From contig NC_061067.1 in NCBI RefSeq assembly GCF_021917145.1, positions 3,498,504-3,562,503 on the forward strand: a stretch of DNA of 64,000 bases. The letters are read 5' to 3'. Positions 43,755 through 56,742 of the stretch are shown here, one piece after another (position 1 is the stretch's first letter; each line of letters starts with the position of its first letter). The notes beneath the pieces were generated by a model, which was not told the DNA's origin, did not search any database, and was given only the letters and a program-made list of their open reading frames with translations. Source of the stretch: Hypomesus transpacificus. Taxonomy: Eukaryota; Chordata; Actinopteri; Osmeriformes; Osmeridae. Both the position numbers and the translations under genes were made by a program.

Positions 43755-43863
43755 GGCACCCTAGGGCAGACCTGCTTGGTAAATAAGGGCACAGTCCCCA
43801 ACTAGTCTTGATGCAAATGTTCGATTCAATTGTAAGTGGTCAACACCGCCAGGACTGAGGTGC
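43755..43863 (-). other. plag1 5' UTR segment of first coding exon
   Basis: Between the ATG at 43754 and a pyrimidine-rich acceptor (CTCTTTGCTTCAG just above 43863). This implies a spliced leader exon farther upstream, between here and chchd7. Confidence 0.6.
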
Positions 43864-44465
43864 CTGAAGCAAAGAGAAGAAGAGAGATGAGAATTGGGTG
43901 AGAAATGTATTATTATTATTTGCACAAAGTAATAAGTTCTTTATTGAAACCATTGCAAAAAGGTATATTGTAGGCCTTGTTTCTTGATATAGCCATGGTC
44001 ACACTGGGTTGAGGTTCCAAGGGGATTTCGTCATATTGATCTTAGTCTTATAACTATATAGCTAAACTCGTAAACAGTAGAGCACACTGTCAGCTTTTTA
44101 TTATATTTAAATATTTGTGCAGACCTCACTCTACATTATATTCCTAGGTAGGGTTAGTTACTTTGTTTTTTATGTAAATTGCTGCTATTGTGTATATTCA
44201 ATTGTGTTTGTTATCTATTTTTATTACTTATTTTATTACTTATTCTGTAACTGGCAATTGAGTTATCTGAACACTTGAATTAAAAAAAATCTTTGTATTT
44301 GTCTTTTGAGGATGTCATTGATGTTAACAACATGTAACATGCAGCATGTTATATTAGGCAAAACAGCCACTTACCAACCCTAACAAAACACATTTTCAGC
44401 TGGGTAGTGGGCTATTGCATGTCTAGGCTACATGTGCATACAGCTATGTAAACTTGCCGTTACCC

Positions 44466-44496
<31 letters not shown>

Positions 44497-47000
44497 ACAC
44501 ACTGCAAATGTAGGCTATAATTTATGCAGCAACCTCAAAACAACAGCTAAAGACATGGCCTTGTGTAACTTCATCATGGAAATCTGGTGAATTAATGTGA
44601 GCACATAACAACTATCCAGCAATCAACTGTCTAACGATAGTCTCTTCGTCACATTGTCAGTAGGATGGAGCTGAAACAAAAAAATCACATTTAGGCTAGC
44701 CTTTCGGTCAGTGGCAGTTTAGCATGTTTTATGACAACATAAATTAAGTGTGTTAAGTGTGACAAAGGTTTTGGGGATATGCACATGCAAATATTTATAG
44801 AACTTTTCTAATTAGTATTACTGTTTTTGTTTTGTCTGTTATTTTCTTCATTTTCACATCATCTCATCGAAAACGTATAGAGTAGGCTACGTCCTATTTA
44901 AACATATCTTGCACCCATAGGCAGTGATTCCTGTCGTTCAGGGAGTGCAACTTTGCTTCGATCGATGTCATGTTTACAGTTCTTTCTCGTGCACGCATAT
45001 GTCAAAAGTAAAACTAGGATAAGTGTAAAGCATGCATTTTAATAATATTTTTTATCAAACGATGGTGCGCGTGTGTTCGCGTCAGCTGTCTTTGCTGAAC
45101 TGTTGTTATAATAGCTTACTCAGAACTTAGTTCATAACTTTTATTATGATTTCTCTTATTAACTGGTTGTTGACATATAACCTAAGCAGAAAGTTGACGT
45201 GACTAGAACTAATGACACTATATATTAGAATGTTGTTAATATTTAGGCTATCAATCTTTAGTTTCCTCTGAAGTCCCAAACTAGGTGCTGATTAACAGAA
45301 ACCTTTCCCCCAACTCACCCCGCTCTCATGATTTGAATAACCCTGAAATTTTAATTGAAGAAGTGAGTAACAATTTACTCAATTCACGGCAAACTTACCC
45401 TAGGTGTCTTAACATTCTTTCTACTGTGTTTTTCTTGACTTGTAACTATTTTTCGAATTTTTAATCATTTTTTCTCATGTTTTTTGCTAGACGCGGCGGG
45501 CCTGAAAATTGTTTGCTTTCCAGTCTTTCCAGCAGCCATTGTGTATGCGCTGCGATGCAACCAAACATAGGCTACAATTTAGCCACGCCCATTCACCGAT
45601 ACTCCCACTTCTTTCTTTTTGATTTGAGCAAAGTTCTGTCACTTTGATATTTCAACGTCAATTATAGTCTTCTTCGATAAAGATCAATTTCCCAACTTGC
45701 TAGTGTCAATCCTAATGACTACACTTAAGGTTCATTTATAACAATACCTTGTTATAAGATGTCATTACCGTTGTTCTATTGGTGTATTGGGGTGTCGGTT
45801 AACTGAACCCGTCTGCAGTTGCCTCTCTGATTCGTTTCCTGTTGGTTACATGTGCTGTCAATTTATTAACGGCTAGGCTGTGCCCATATTTGTGTGAGTC
45901 GCTGTGCGTTGTTGTCAAATGACGGCAGTCTGATACTAGTATGGAGTGAGATTATTATAGTTGGCCAGACGGTAGGGATTCAATATAGTGTGCACAACAC
46001 CGAAACAATAAGGAACCCGCTGATCAGTAAGCTTGCCTACTTTATTTATCTACAAGAAAATGAAATTGTTAAGAGGGATGCATTATCAAAAACGTCAAAA
46101 GCGTTACATTTCGCTCTAGCTAGTTAGCTAGCTAGCTAACAATTGTTAGCCAACCTTCCGTACAGAAGCCTATGCCATGAACACTAGCTCTGCGCTAGTT
46201 AGCAGACAAGCATGGCTAGCACTACTCATCACAAAGCGAAGGTCAACAATGTCGGTTTTACTAGATTGCTGCGAGTTGTAGTTGCCTGCCTGTTAAGCTT
46301 GATACAGTTAAATTCAGACAGTATTGAAAAACAATTGCTTCTAAAAGCATGCAATGTTGGCACCCAATACCCATTGGACAGTTTCACTAATGTTGTTTTA
46401 GCATTACGACATTAAAGTTTGACATTATCTAAGTCACTTAGCTGTCACAAAATGAGGAAAGGGAAAAACATGTATTGTAAGGATATGAATAGAACGATGG
46501 AAAAATATGTTTAAGGCGTTGGTAGAACCAATTAGATGGTTCTTTAGCATACGTTCTCTACAAGTAGGGCTATAGTCATATTTATGGTTTCAAAGGGTGA
46601 TAATCCAATACATATTGTTGAGTCAGGAGTGTGTGGTCATTATATGTATCCTATAAAACATGAATGGCAAATAATAGTTCATCAAATTATTATTATTATT
46701 TTTTAGATCTTTGGGCACTTTCTACCCCATGTCCTGTCAGATAAGATACACCTATTTAACGCCACTCAACACGCTTTCTGGCAGCGCTCTCCATAATGTC
46801 GTAGGCCAGGCAGAAATTTGAAGTTGTGCTAATCCAACACATGGATTTCTGGATTATAGCTGTGGTAGACTTGTACATGCCCCCTTATTTGGCCTTGCGA
46901 CAGCAACATGGAAACAGTTAATTTATAAGTGAAAGGTTTTGGAGAACTAGCATGTATATGTATATTCTGAACTCAAAGGTAATTTGTTGTCTTCACACAG
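43864..47000. other. head-to-head plag1/chchd7 intergenic region
   Basis: It should contain the 5' non-coding exons and promoters of both genes. A less AT-rich patch around 45480-45610 (GACGCGGCGGGCC) and the segment 45780-46250 are the best promoter candidates. A poly-C/CA compound repeat (44463-44502) and GCTAGC repetitions (about 46117-46140) are also present. The small open frame at 46212-46415 has no recognisable domain. Confidence 0.45.
44463..44502. repeat. poly-C tract fused to (CA)n microsatellite
   Basis: About 20 C followed directly by about 10 CA units, the same structure as at 8039-8085. Confidence 0.96.
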
Positions 47001-47006
47001 ATTCAA

Positions 47007-48001
47007 ATGGACAAAAATACACGCAAAGTACGGAATCAAGACATTAACCCATGCATTGAAGTAAGATTACAGATTGTACAAAATTGTAACTGCCCAATCA
47101 GGTCTGGAGATGAGAGTCTGGATTTGGTCAAATACGCAAAGGTCACTTTAATAACTGTCCCTAAAGGTGTGAGTTTGAGAAGTCAATTTTCATTTAATGT
47201 AAAGCGCTTTGAGCTGCAATTCTTGTATGAAAAGTACTATATAAATAAAGTCTGTCTAAAGTCTGTCATAAGACCGGATCTAAACATTAAATGCCAAACT
47301 CTGCTGACTTATGTCTTAGATTATTCTGGTTGTTAAGGACACTTGTCTCTCAACTGGACATCCAGCATTTCATCCTGAAGAAGTCCAGCCCACTCTATTT
47401 TCCTGTACAGCTATATTGTTTGCTCCAATATTGGTGCTGCCTTAAGCTCCTTGTTGGACCTAGTATAGAATTGACTGGGAGAATTTGACTAGAAACGCTG
47501 GTGTTTAGAGTATTCATGTACTTACTTGTCATTCATCTTTTGCAGGAAAGCGATGGATCGCAGAAGTGCATGGACGTCAACAACTATGATAAGAGTATGT
47601 GTACTGTATACTTCCTGAGATATAAAAACTGCAGGAAATACTGGGTAAGTGTTCTCCCACTCTCCCACCACAGAGGAAAACAACTAAAATGGCAGCTCAG
47701 TATTCTTTAATATAGCTTTTATGCTCCATTTAAAATAAAGTTGTGCGAAGTCCTCAACCCAAAGTCTTGTCTGAAATAAATAAAAACAATCTTGTGTAGA
47801 GAATAAGCATTTTCATAGTCTTTATAAACAAACTATTGAGGGCAAAGCTTGCACCTCTATTGATTTAAACCTATTTCACATTTGTTTTGCCCCCAGCACA
47901 ACATCATGATAGAAAGAAGACATGGTGGCGTGAAACCGGACATGCCAACTGCTGAGGAACGACAGCAGATCTTGACTTCGATTGGGGGAAAGCCTTACTG
48001 A
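47007..48001 (+). CDS. chchd7: CHCHD7, twin CX9C mitochondrial intermembrane-space protein
   Basis: Three coding exons, 47007-47060, 47546-47644 and 47897-48001, give exactly 85 residues, the human length. Introns are phase 0 with gtaaga/gtaagt donors and tgcag/cccag acceptors. The protein reads DINPCIE, then KCMDVNNYDKSMC, YFLRYKNCRKYW and GVKPDMPTAEERQQIL. The cysteines at 16/26 and 37/47 form the twin CX9C pattern of the CHCH fold (two helices held by two disulphides), imported through MIA40. Its exact role is unclear; yeast Cox23-like function has been suggested for the family. An acceptor at 47001 just before the ATG indicates an upstream 5' UTR exon. It is divergent from plag1, as in mammals. 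Confidence 0.95.
47199..47255 (+). repeat. fish interspersed-repeat tail in chchd7 intron 1
   Basis: Contains GTAAAGCGCTTTGAGCTGCA and a GTACTATATAAATAAAGTC end. The paired GCGCTTTGAG ... GCTATATAAAT motif is a very common 3' end in fish SINE/LINE-type repeats. The family is not assigned. Confidence 0.6.
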
Positions 48002-49464
48002 CACATGATAAAGGCAACACAGGGATGTGTTTGACAGTTTGTGGCATGCTCTTATGGATGGAAACTGTCACGCTCCTGCCTTTCACCACACCTCAATACC
48101 AGTGCCACATAGAGGCGAGGCAGCCATCGTGGAACATGTACCAAGCATCATACCTCAAAGCAGCTTTTAAGTTATTCTTGATGCTCAATGACTCAATACA
48201 ACGTTAGTCAAGCAAGTCTAGTTTCTTCTGGAAAGTTTCGGAAAAAATCTGGCCAGATTTTTTAACTGGTACCCTGACAAAATAACTTAAGCTACATTTA
48301 CTTTGACCATAATACATGTCATATGAAAATAAAGACAATGTATAAGAAGTCGTAGTAGTGGAAATTCAAAATTGAAAACATTTTTTACAAATTCAGAAGA
48401 AGAAAAATGTCTGTGACCTGTGCCTGGGGGAATTTGCTGTCCCTGAAGAAAAGCAGTTTGAATATATATTAAATCATTAAAGGTCATTATTTTTGCAAAG
48501 GGTGATGTTTTGCTTTCCCAAGCGGACATCTATTACAAGTAGTACACTAACAATGAAAGCAAAAAACAGACAAGGCTGTGCCGACATAACTCCATGGGCT
48601 GACTCTGAGCTAGGTTATTTGAGAAAGCTTGGTGACACTGCTATGTATATGATGCATGATAACCTTAGATTACATGGTTTGTTCAAGATAGTTTCCCGCC
48701 CCCCATGGTCAAACAGGTACTTCAGAGCCCGTCTGGAGTGTTCACACCAGTGTGATCATATCAAAGTGTAGACAGTTACCTTTACATTATCTGTGTTCTT
48801 CTGCCCCTGTAGGCTAACATTTGCATGTACACCTGTCCTGATATATAGATTAGATGAGTACTTGGTTCATCCTCTAGGTGGAAATTGCGTACAGCCCATG
48901 ACCGCATCATCTCTCATACCAGGTGATGAGCCTTTGCAGTCATTACCCCTTCTTTAGGCAGTTACTTTTACTTCTGTTACTCCACCTGTTTCTTGTGTGC
49001 CCACATGAAGGTGTAATCACCCAATTTCAAGCTCCAACAGTTGGTAGGGGGGACAGTATAGCATCAACAAAGTCATTGTGACACTCTGTAAGACCTATAC
49101 AAGCTAAAATAATGATGTACCATAAAACTCAGTTAGGCTTTTGAAATCCCTGGAGTCACAAGTCTTGACAGAGCACAAGTCACAATGTATTTAACACAAA
49201 CATGTAAGTAAACAAAGGTGCAAGCTTAATTAAATGTACACATGCAATGAGTACATATCATATCAGTCTACATATTATACAGATTTAATATGTGACCAAT
49301 ACTGATGTCATTGCAACTATATAATACAATATTATATCTGTAATATACTGAATCTGCGTTTAATAAGATGGGTCATAAAATAACTCAAATGTAATGCTTG
49401 ATGCACAAAGTACTGAACAACTGACCCTCATTTAAGAACTTGAACCCAAACTTAATGCATGCCC
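48002..49464. other. chchd7 3' UTR and intergenic sequence before sdr16c5 end
   Basis: Convergent gene ends. An AATAAA at 48328-48333 is a reasonable chchd7 poly(A) signal. No further gene is seen; open frames at 48493-48771 are unrecognised. Confidence 0.5.
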
Positions 49465-51619
49465 TCAGTCTTTTTTCCCATGGCCTTTGAAAGAATCCAT
49501 GAAATTGAATGCTCCGATGTAGTCTCCTAAAAGAACTCCCAGTTTGGTGGGTAAGATGCTGTCAAAAGAAAGCACAACAAAGACTTGTAATACCAGTTTC
49601 CCAGACATGGATCAAACCTAGTCCGAGTAAAGTCCGATTAAAACCATTTTCAACGGAGATCTAAAGAAAAATGTTATCTTATTTAGGATTACGCTTAATC
49701 CATGCCTGGGAAACTGGGCCATTTAGTGACTGACATTTACTCCAATACAATGGTATGTTCCCAGTGAAACTCCCAATCTGAATGATTTATTTTGATCCTT
49801 TGACTTGTTTTAGTTTGACCCTTACTTTTTTAAGAAGATGATGAGGTACAAACTCTGAGGTAGGTAGAGGTACACTTGGTCGGTCAGGATTGCAGAAACA
49901 ATTTTTTTTACCACATAATTAGGCTCAAGGATGGGAAGGAAGGTTGGCCACCTGCAATAAACCATAATAATCACATTACCCATATTACTTATTTTAAGGA
50001 TGAGTTGTACAGTTCGTTTTGTTAGTTCACACCTACTGTGCTCACACAATAATTGCAATTAAGAAAAGAGATGAGCAAAGTTTGGAATACAGTATATTCA
50101 ATAAATTGAGTGAGGTCAGCTCATGCTTTGAATGTGGTTTAGGAAGGACAGGAAACAAACATACTTTGTACTGCAACCATCAAACATCCCTGTGTTGATG
50201 AAGAAGGGACACACAATGGTTGTCTTCACTCCCTCTTTCCCTGTAGCATGCATCTCCAGTGCCACCGACTCGGCAAAACCTACAGCCCCAAACTTACTAG
50301 AACAGTAATCTGGGTAAACAGAAAATATTATGAGTTGTAATGTTGTGGATGATGTTGAAAAGTGAACAAACTACAAACTGTCACTCCTGTATCTCCTACA
50401 AACTGAATTGTTAACGTACAGAGTTTGATAGATACAGTAGGGCAAACAAAGAGTTTCAAACCTGCCAAGCCATTAACTCCAATCAGTCCAGCAGAACTAG
50501 CGATGCTCACCAAGTGACCATGGTTATTGGCTATCATTGCTGGGAGAAATGCTTTGTATGTCTGAGTGAAAAGTGAAAATCATTATTGTCAAGGAGGTGG
50601 CAGATGGGGGAAGCAGAATCTGAAAACAGAACTACATTTTGTGATATTTAAATTGTTTCATGAACAGTCAACCTGGTACTACAGTTGAAAAAGCAGCATT
50701 TGAACTGTTAAGCCAACATTCAGTTGGAAAAAAGAAAGCCACTATTCTGCTATGATTCACTCGAAACGTGAACAAAACTTGGTTTTGTATTTGCATTTAC
50801 ATGTCTTTACAATTTAACACAAGTGTGCTATGTATAGGCTACACAATACATGTTATCTCATATTAGACTTTAGTGGTTATTCATGACTTAACAAGCCAGC
50901 TCGAGAGTACTTAGTGGGAAAACTGAATACACATATAAAGGGATTCTAATAATAGCCCTGTGGTAAAACTTTATCAAAGTTGACTTCTGAGGAAGGCCTA
51001 CTAGTTCTACTCACCCAGAAGTGTGCCATAGTGTTCACTTCAACAGACTTTTCAATGAGATTGTCCGGGGCATCCAAGAATTTCCTGCCCGTCACAATTC
51101 CTGCATTGTTTATGAGGATGGTTACATCTCCAACTTCCCTTTTAACCTGACAATCAAAACAAGTTTGAAAATGTTTAGAATGCAGTAACAGTAACTGTCT
51201 GTTGCCTTTAGTAATGATAAAACATATGTTTCCCAAAAGGGAGGATTTTAAAAGAATCGAGATGATTTAGGTAGATTACTTCAAAAAAGAATTTATACCT
51301 GGTCAGCTACTGTGTACACCTCCGTTCTGTTGCCGCAGTCGCAGGTGTACGTGTACACCTGGGAAGTGCCCTTCTCCTTCACCAGACGAGCAGTTTCTTT
51401 AAGTCCATCCACATTTATGTCCCACAGCACCAAAGTGACATCCATGGATGTAAATGCAAGTGCCATTAGTCTTCCAAGACCACTGCCTGCCCCTGTGATC
51501 AAGATAGTCTCTCCAGCTATGCTTTTTTTCCGCGAAGGAATGAAAAGCATTAGAAATGCTTCCAGATTGTAGTATATCGATAAGACCAGTAGTTGTAGTG
51601 TTTCCAGAAAGAAATTCAT
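49465..51619 (-). CDS. sdr16c5: SDR16C5-type short-chain dehydrogenase (epidermal retinol dehydrogenase 2)
   Basis: Six exons, 51619-51299, 51146-51015, 50561-50462, 50309-50165, 49951-49826 and 49558-49465, splice in frame to 305 residues (human 309). The N-terminal hydrophobic segment (about 5-27) is a membrane anchor. Cofactor motif TGAGSGLG is at 42-49, followed by LVLWDIN, NNAG (120-123), catalytic Ser173 and YCSSK (Tyr186, Lys190). [14 protein letters not shown] and FLPILEPNY are signatures of the SDR16C group. The family oxidises all-trans-retinol to retinal in the endoplasmic reticulum/lipid-droplet membrane. Exon 5 ends in AAAAAA|GTAAGG, so unspliced RNA would stop at once; the last exon restores the expected C-terminus ([17 protein letters not shown]). 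It is head to head with rps20. Confidence 0.95.
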
Positions 51620-53660
51620 CTTGAGAATTTAAAAATTGGACAACCTACCTGTATAAATTGCATTAAAAGTTAGTCTAATCAGTGAAACTGCAGTTTAAGG
51701 CTGTGATAGGTCATCATTATTCGCCTGTAGTTAATAATGTCTTGTTCCTGAACCAGGTTATTCTGACAGGTACATTTTGATCAATGTACTAAATCAATGA
51801 TCATAGGCTGTGCTCTAATCATCAAAATAACATACTTACAAGAGCAAGAGCAGGAGATGGCTCTTTACGAAAACGTAAATGGCTTTTATAGGCGTGAGCA
51901 AAATACAGTTTTTTCCTGACCTTTGTACAATGACATAGTATAGACACCTCATTTATCTCTAGACAAAGGTCATTATTACTGCCTTGGATGGTGTCAGAAA
52001 TATTAATCTATCAAGCATTGTCAGTCGGTGAACAAGTTTAAGAAAGCTTTATTGCCCACAAGGAGACAAAAACATCACACGCCATTGTGCTACAAAGTTT
52101 GTCTGCTGGTATGTTGTGCTAGCTTTACAGTCATTGGTTAAGACAAAGGCATGCAAATGTTCCATGGTTCTTCTTCATTGGCTCCTTACGTAGACCTGGT
52201 GTGCGTACGGGTTTGAGTGTGTGCGTGTATGTGCCTTTTGACCCCTGTAAGCTTGACCACATGATTCACCCAACACAGATAAGGCCAGACATCTTTTATG
52301 GCCTCTCCCTACACACAAGGAATTCTGAACACAGAATCATTCTTATACAGGATAAATGTGTTACATCTTCAATTTTTCCAACAGATGGTGAATAACTCTT
52401 CCTGTTGAAGAGGTCTGTGGTTAAACCACTGATCAGTTAACAACAATTAAAGATAATGATAAGTTTATTATTTCTATACTGTTTGAAATGTTCTGAATAT
52501 AATAAACGATGTTTGATCCATACCTTGCAATATTAACCTCATGAGCGCATAACCCTTGGTTATGTCCAGGAGAGAAATATAACTATTAATTGTTTCTTGT
52601 ATCATCGATAAACTTATATTATTCTGTTTTATTCTGCTTGCATAGCCATAAATTGGGTCTTTGTAAGGACTATGAAAGGCCTGTGTCGCTGATGTAAGTC
52701 AAGAGGTCACAATATTGCCAGTGTATAATGCCATGCAACATTGAATGAGGAAAATACAAGGAGCGATATTAGGATATTAGGAGCCCTATCTAAAGACCTG
52801 AACAAAAGCTATCTGGCCTTCTGTGTCCTTTTTCAGTGCCTGCAAAAGGCAATGTTAATCATGTTGTATCCTCCCATATTGTGATACCATATACTCTTTT
52901 GATTTCTTGTATTCGTTGTCCAGTCTTTTGATACTGTGATACTCAACTTGAGTGTAACATACACCTGCACCTTACATTTGTGTAATAAATACATTGATTT
53001 TGTTTTGAACTTGTCTTGAACTCATATTAACTATTCCTTTCATTGAATTGGCACTTTCAGAGCAATTGGGTACTATCAACTTTCAACTTCTACTATCTAA
53101 TATGTCTTCACTGTCCTGAAAGAACCGTGACTAATGTGACATCTACCTTTAGTTCTATAGGACAAATACATAAGAAAATTGTGATTGTGATCAAAAGCGC
53201 ACGTTTGATGATGGTGATGCTGGTGCATTATAGGGCTTAATGTAGTAAAAACAGAAAAGATCCAGTGGACCCTTCTCTTATCTATCCTTGGTATCCTGGA
53301 TGTTGCAATTTGAAAATTGTTTTCAAATAGTTTTGGTTCAAAGTTTTGGGATCTGAATTTAACCATTCCAATTTTATTTGACTGAATTTTGATCTAATTG
53401 AATTTCTAAAGCTTGATTTGTTTTTGTATTTGGGGGGGGTTGAATTTTACTGTTCGTAGAGCAACCTGAATTTTCCAAACCTTTAATTTTTTATTCCATG
53501 TCTTTTTAAATTCAAAACATTTGGTCACTGATTTGCTTCCATAGATATCTGAACATGTATATTGCTAAATTCAGGTTTAGCAATCAACTAAACTATTTAT
53601 TTTTATTACGTAATGTAGCAGTAATGTTTCCGGGTCATTACGTAGAAGGGGAGGGACTTC
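51620..53660. other. head-to-head sdr16c5/rps20 intergenic region
   Basis: Contains the promoters of both genes. No other gene or named repeat is recognised; open frames here are short and featureless. Confidence 0.5.
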
Positions 53661-53667
53661 GTGACTG

Positions 53668-53705
53668 TATAAACGTTAAATCCGGACATGGTTATCTCTC
53701 TTTGT
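53668..53705 (+). promoter_or_regulatory. rps20 core promoter: TATA box and 5' TOP-like start
   Basis: TATAAA at 53668-53673 lies about 28 bp before a pyrimidine tract (CTCTCTTTG, from 53696). This fits initiation at a C followed by pyrimidines, the 5' terminal oligopyrimidine rule of ribosomal-protein mRNAs. The exact start is inferred. Confidence 0.5.
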
Positions 53706-53796
53706 TACCGGATAGGGCTGGAGGATAACAGGTTCCTGGCTCACCGCTGTTCGCTACGATTTTTTAACGAATAAGTCGGTCAGGAATTTTTCAAGA

Positions 53797-55097
<1,301 letters not shown>

Positions 55098-55119
55098 ACT
55101 ATTTTGCAGCTGCAATAAA

Positions 55120-55859
55120 AAGTTGAAATGACATGTATGTGTTTGTCTTGTTCTTAAAGGGAGAACTCATAAGTACAGTGTAAAAATTGCCACTTTGATC
55201 AAATTACCTTCCCCAAGTAGGTTATGTATATCTCAGTGGTTAGTTTGGTTTACAATGGCATGCAGTGTTAAAGATGGATGTTTGCACTAGCCATTTGGTC
55301 AATCTAGTAGCAGGGACCTACTGTCAGTGCATTCAGCATCTTTAATTAAACTTGACCCCAGACATTATTAGCCAGTGCAACAGTAACATCTGACAAAGAT
55401 TGTTTCTGAAGGAACGGCAACTATTTCTACACGACAAACAATGTGTGGATGTGCAATCTTAATTTGTGTGATGGTCTCAAACAAGGGTCAGTTTTGTAAA
55501 AACCACAAAAGAACGAACTAATGCTAATCTAAGGTTTGTCTTTGGTTGTAAAATCTTACTGGCAGTTATTTCTCCAATAGCCTGTTTCAATTAACTATTT
55601 TGCAGCTCAATGGTTAAGTTTGAATAGGAACAAATATTAATACAGTTCTGAACCAACGATATATTGCAATCCTGCCTTAACTTTATATAGTACATGTTTG
55701 TCAGCTGTGTAGGATTGCAACAAGCCATAGAGTTACTATAACGCAACAAGCAGACCGTCTTCTCACTCGCCCTTTTTTTCTTGCTTTTCTGACGTGCGTC
55801 ACTGCCATCTACTGTTCAGGAGTGAGGTCAGTAGGCCAGACCAGTGCCATTTTACAATA
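55120..55859. other. intergenic sequence after rps20
   Basis: No gene seen. It follows the rps20 poly(A) signal. Confidence 0.5.
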
Positions 55860-56074
55860 AATCCTCAAAATAAATAAACACCTATCCTTACTCCCACTCG
55901 TTTCCCAAAGGAAAGGGACAAGAACCCTACAGACCTCCTTAAAGTTGATTCCTTGCAGATCTACCTATGATCGAGAAACATGTGTAGAGTTGATGCCATG
56001 TGACTGGCTGATTAAATATTTGCGTCACGAGCAGTTAAACAGGTGTACCTAATAAAGTGACCGGTGAGTTATGA
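55860..56074 (+). repeat. common teleost interspersed repeat, right part
   Basis: It ends with ACAGGTGTACCTAATAAAGT and GACCGGTGAGTT, and includes GCCATGTGACTGGCTGATTA and TTTGCGTCACGAGCAGTT. This string series is very frequent in fish genomes as the end of a dispersed repeat, probably a DNA transposon derivative. The mirror-image left end was not found, so this is a fragment. The left boundary is approximate. Confidence 0.6.
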
Positions 56075-56742
56075 TAACAAGACATGATCGAATTCAAATC
56101 TAGGAAGAAGATGACCGAACTTTCTGCAATGTCCACAATTTTGCCCCCAGAGGTATTTCCGTTGGAATTCGAAACATGTTTTATCATAATCGTCTGGTCA
56201 ATGTGCAGGATGCAGTGGCATATGAGTTTAAAGTAAATTGGTTATTTCTAGATGAAGATACCTAGAGCTTGGATAACATTTCTCAACCCACATTTCCTTA
56301 AAGTGCAAGAATGTTTCATTGAAAAATTAATCTATAACAACGCTGTAGAATAATGATATGGACTTTCCAGTGCTTCCGTTAAAAATCTCTATAAATTTGG
56401 CAAACTTTGACAATTTACTGCCCTAATCTAGTAGCCCATCATCCATTCTCCGCATGCACATTTCAGCAATTTCTTCTCGGGAATCAGTATAATACTACTA
56501 CTACCACCACAATTTCACCGTTTAAACTTCATCCAGAATTTCTAGTCTATGCAGGACTTGAGTCAGTATTTCTGGACCCTCACTGGGCTCAAATGCGAGA
56601 GTTACGTCTGTTAGATTTTCCCTGAACAAGGTAGCAGTGGATTTTTGGGTTGTGCTGTCCACATGTTGGTGTCCCCACCACCACCACCACCACCACCAAG
56701 AGGTAGAATGTAATTCACATGTCTGACTGTTTACTGATTTAG
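56075..56742. other. upstream region of the kinesin gene
   Basis: Probable promoter and 5' UTR exon of the kinesin. The AG directly before the ATG at 56743 (TTTACTGATTTAG) looks like a splice acceptor. A (CCA)8-type run lies at 56673-56699. Confidence 0.45.

Noticed and set aside
46212-46415. 67-codon ATG open frame just upstream of chchd7
   Set aside because: No recognisable domain; it lies in the likely promoter/5' UTR region and the chchd7 reading frame starts later at 47007.
49822-50058. sdr16c5 ending at LIIFLKK
   Set aside because: The stop lies inside a good splice donor, and the next exon restores the family's C-terminus in frame.
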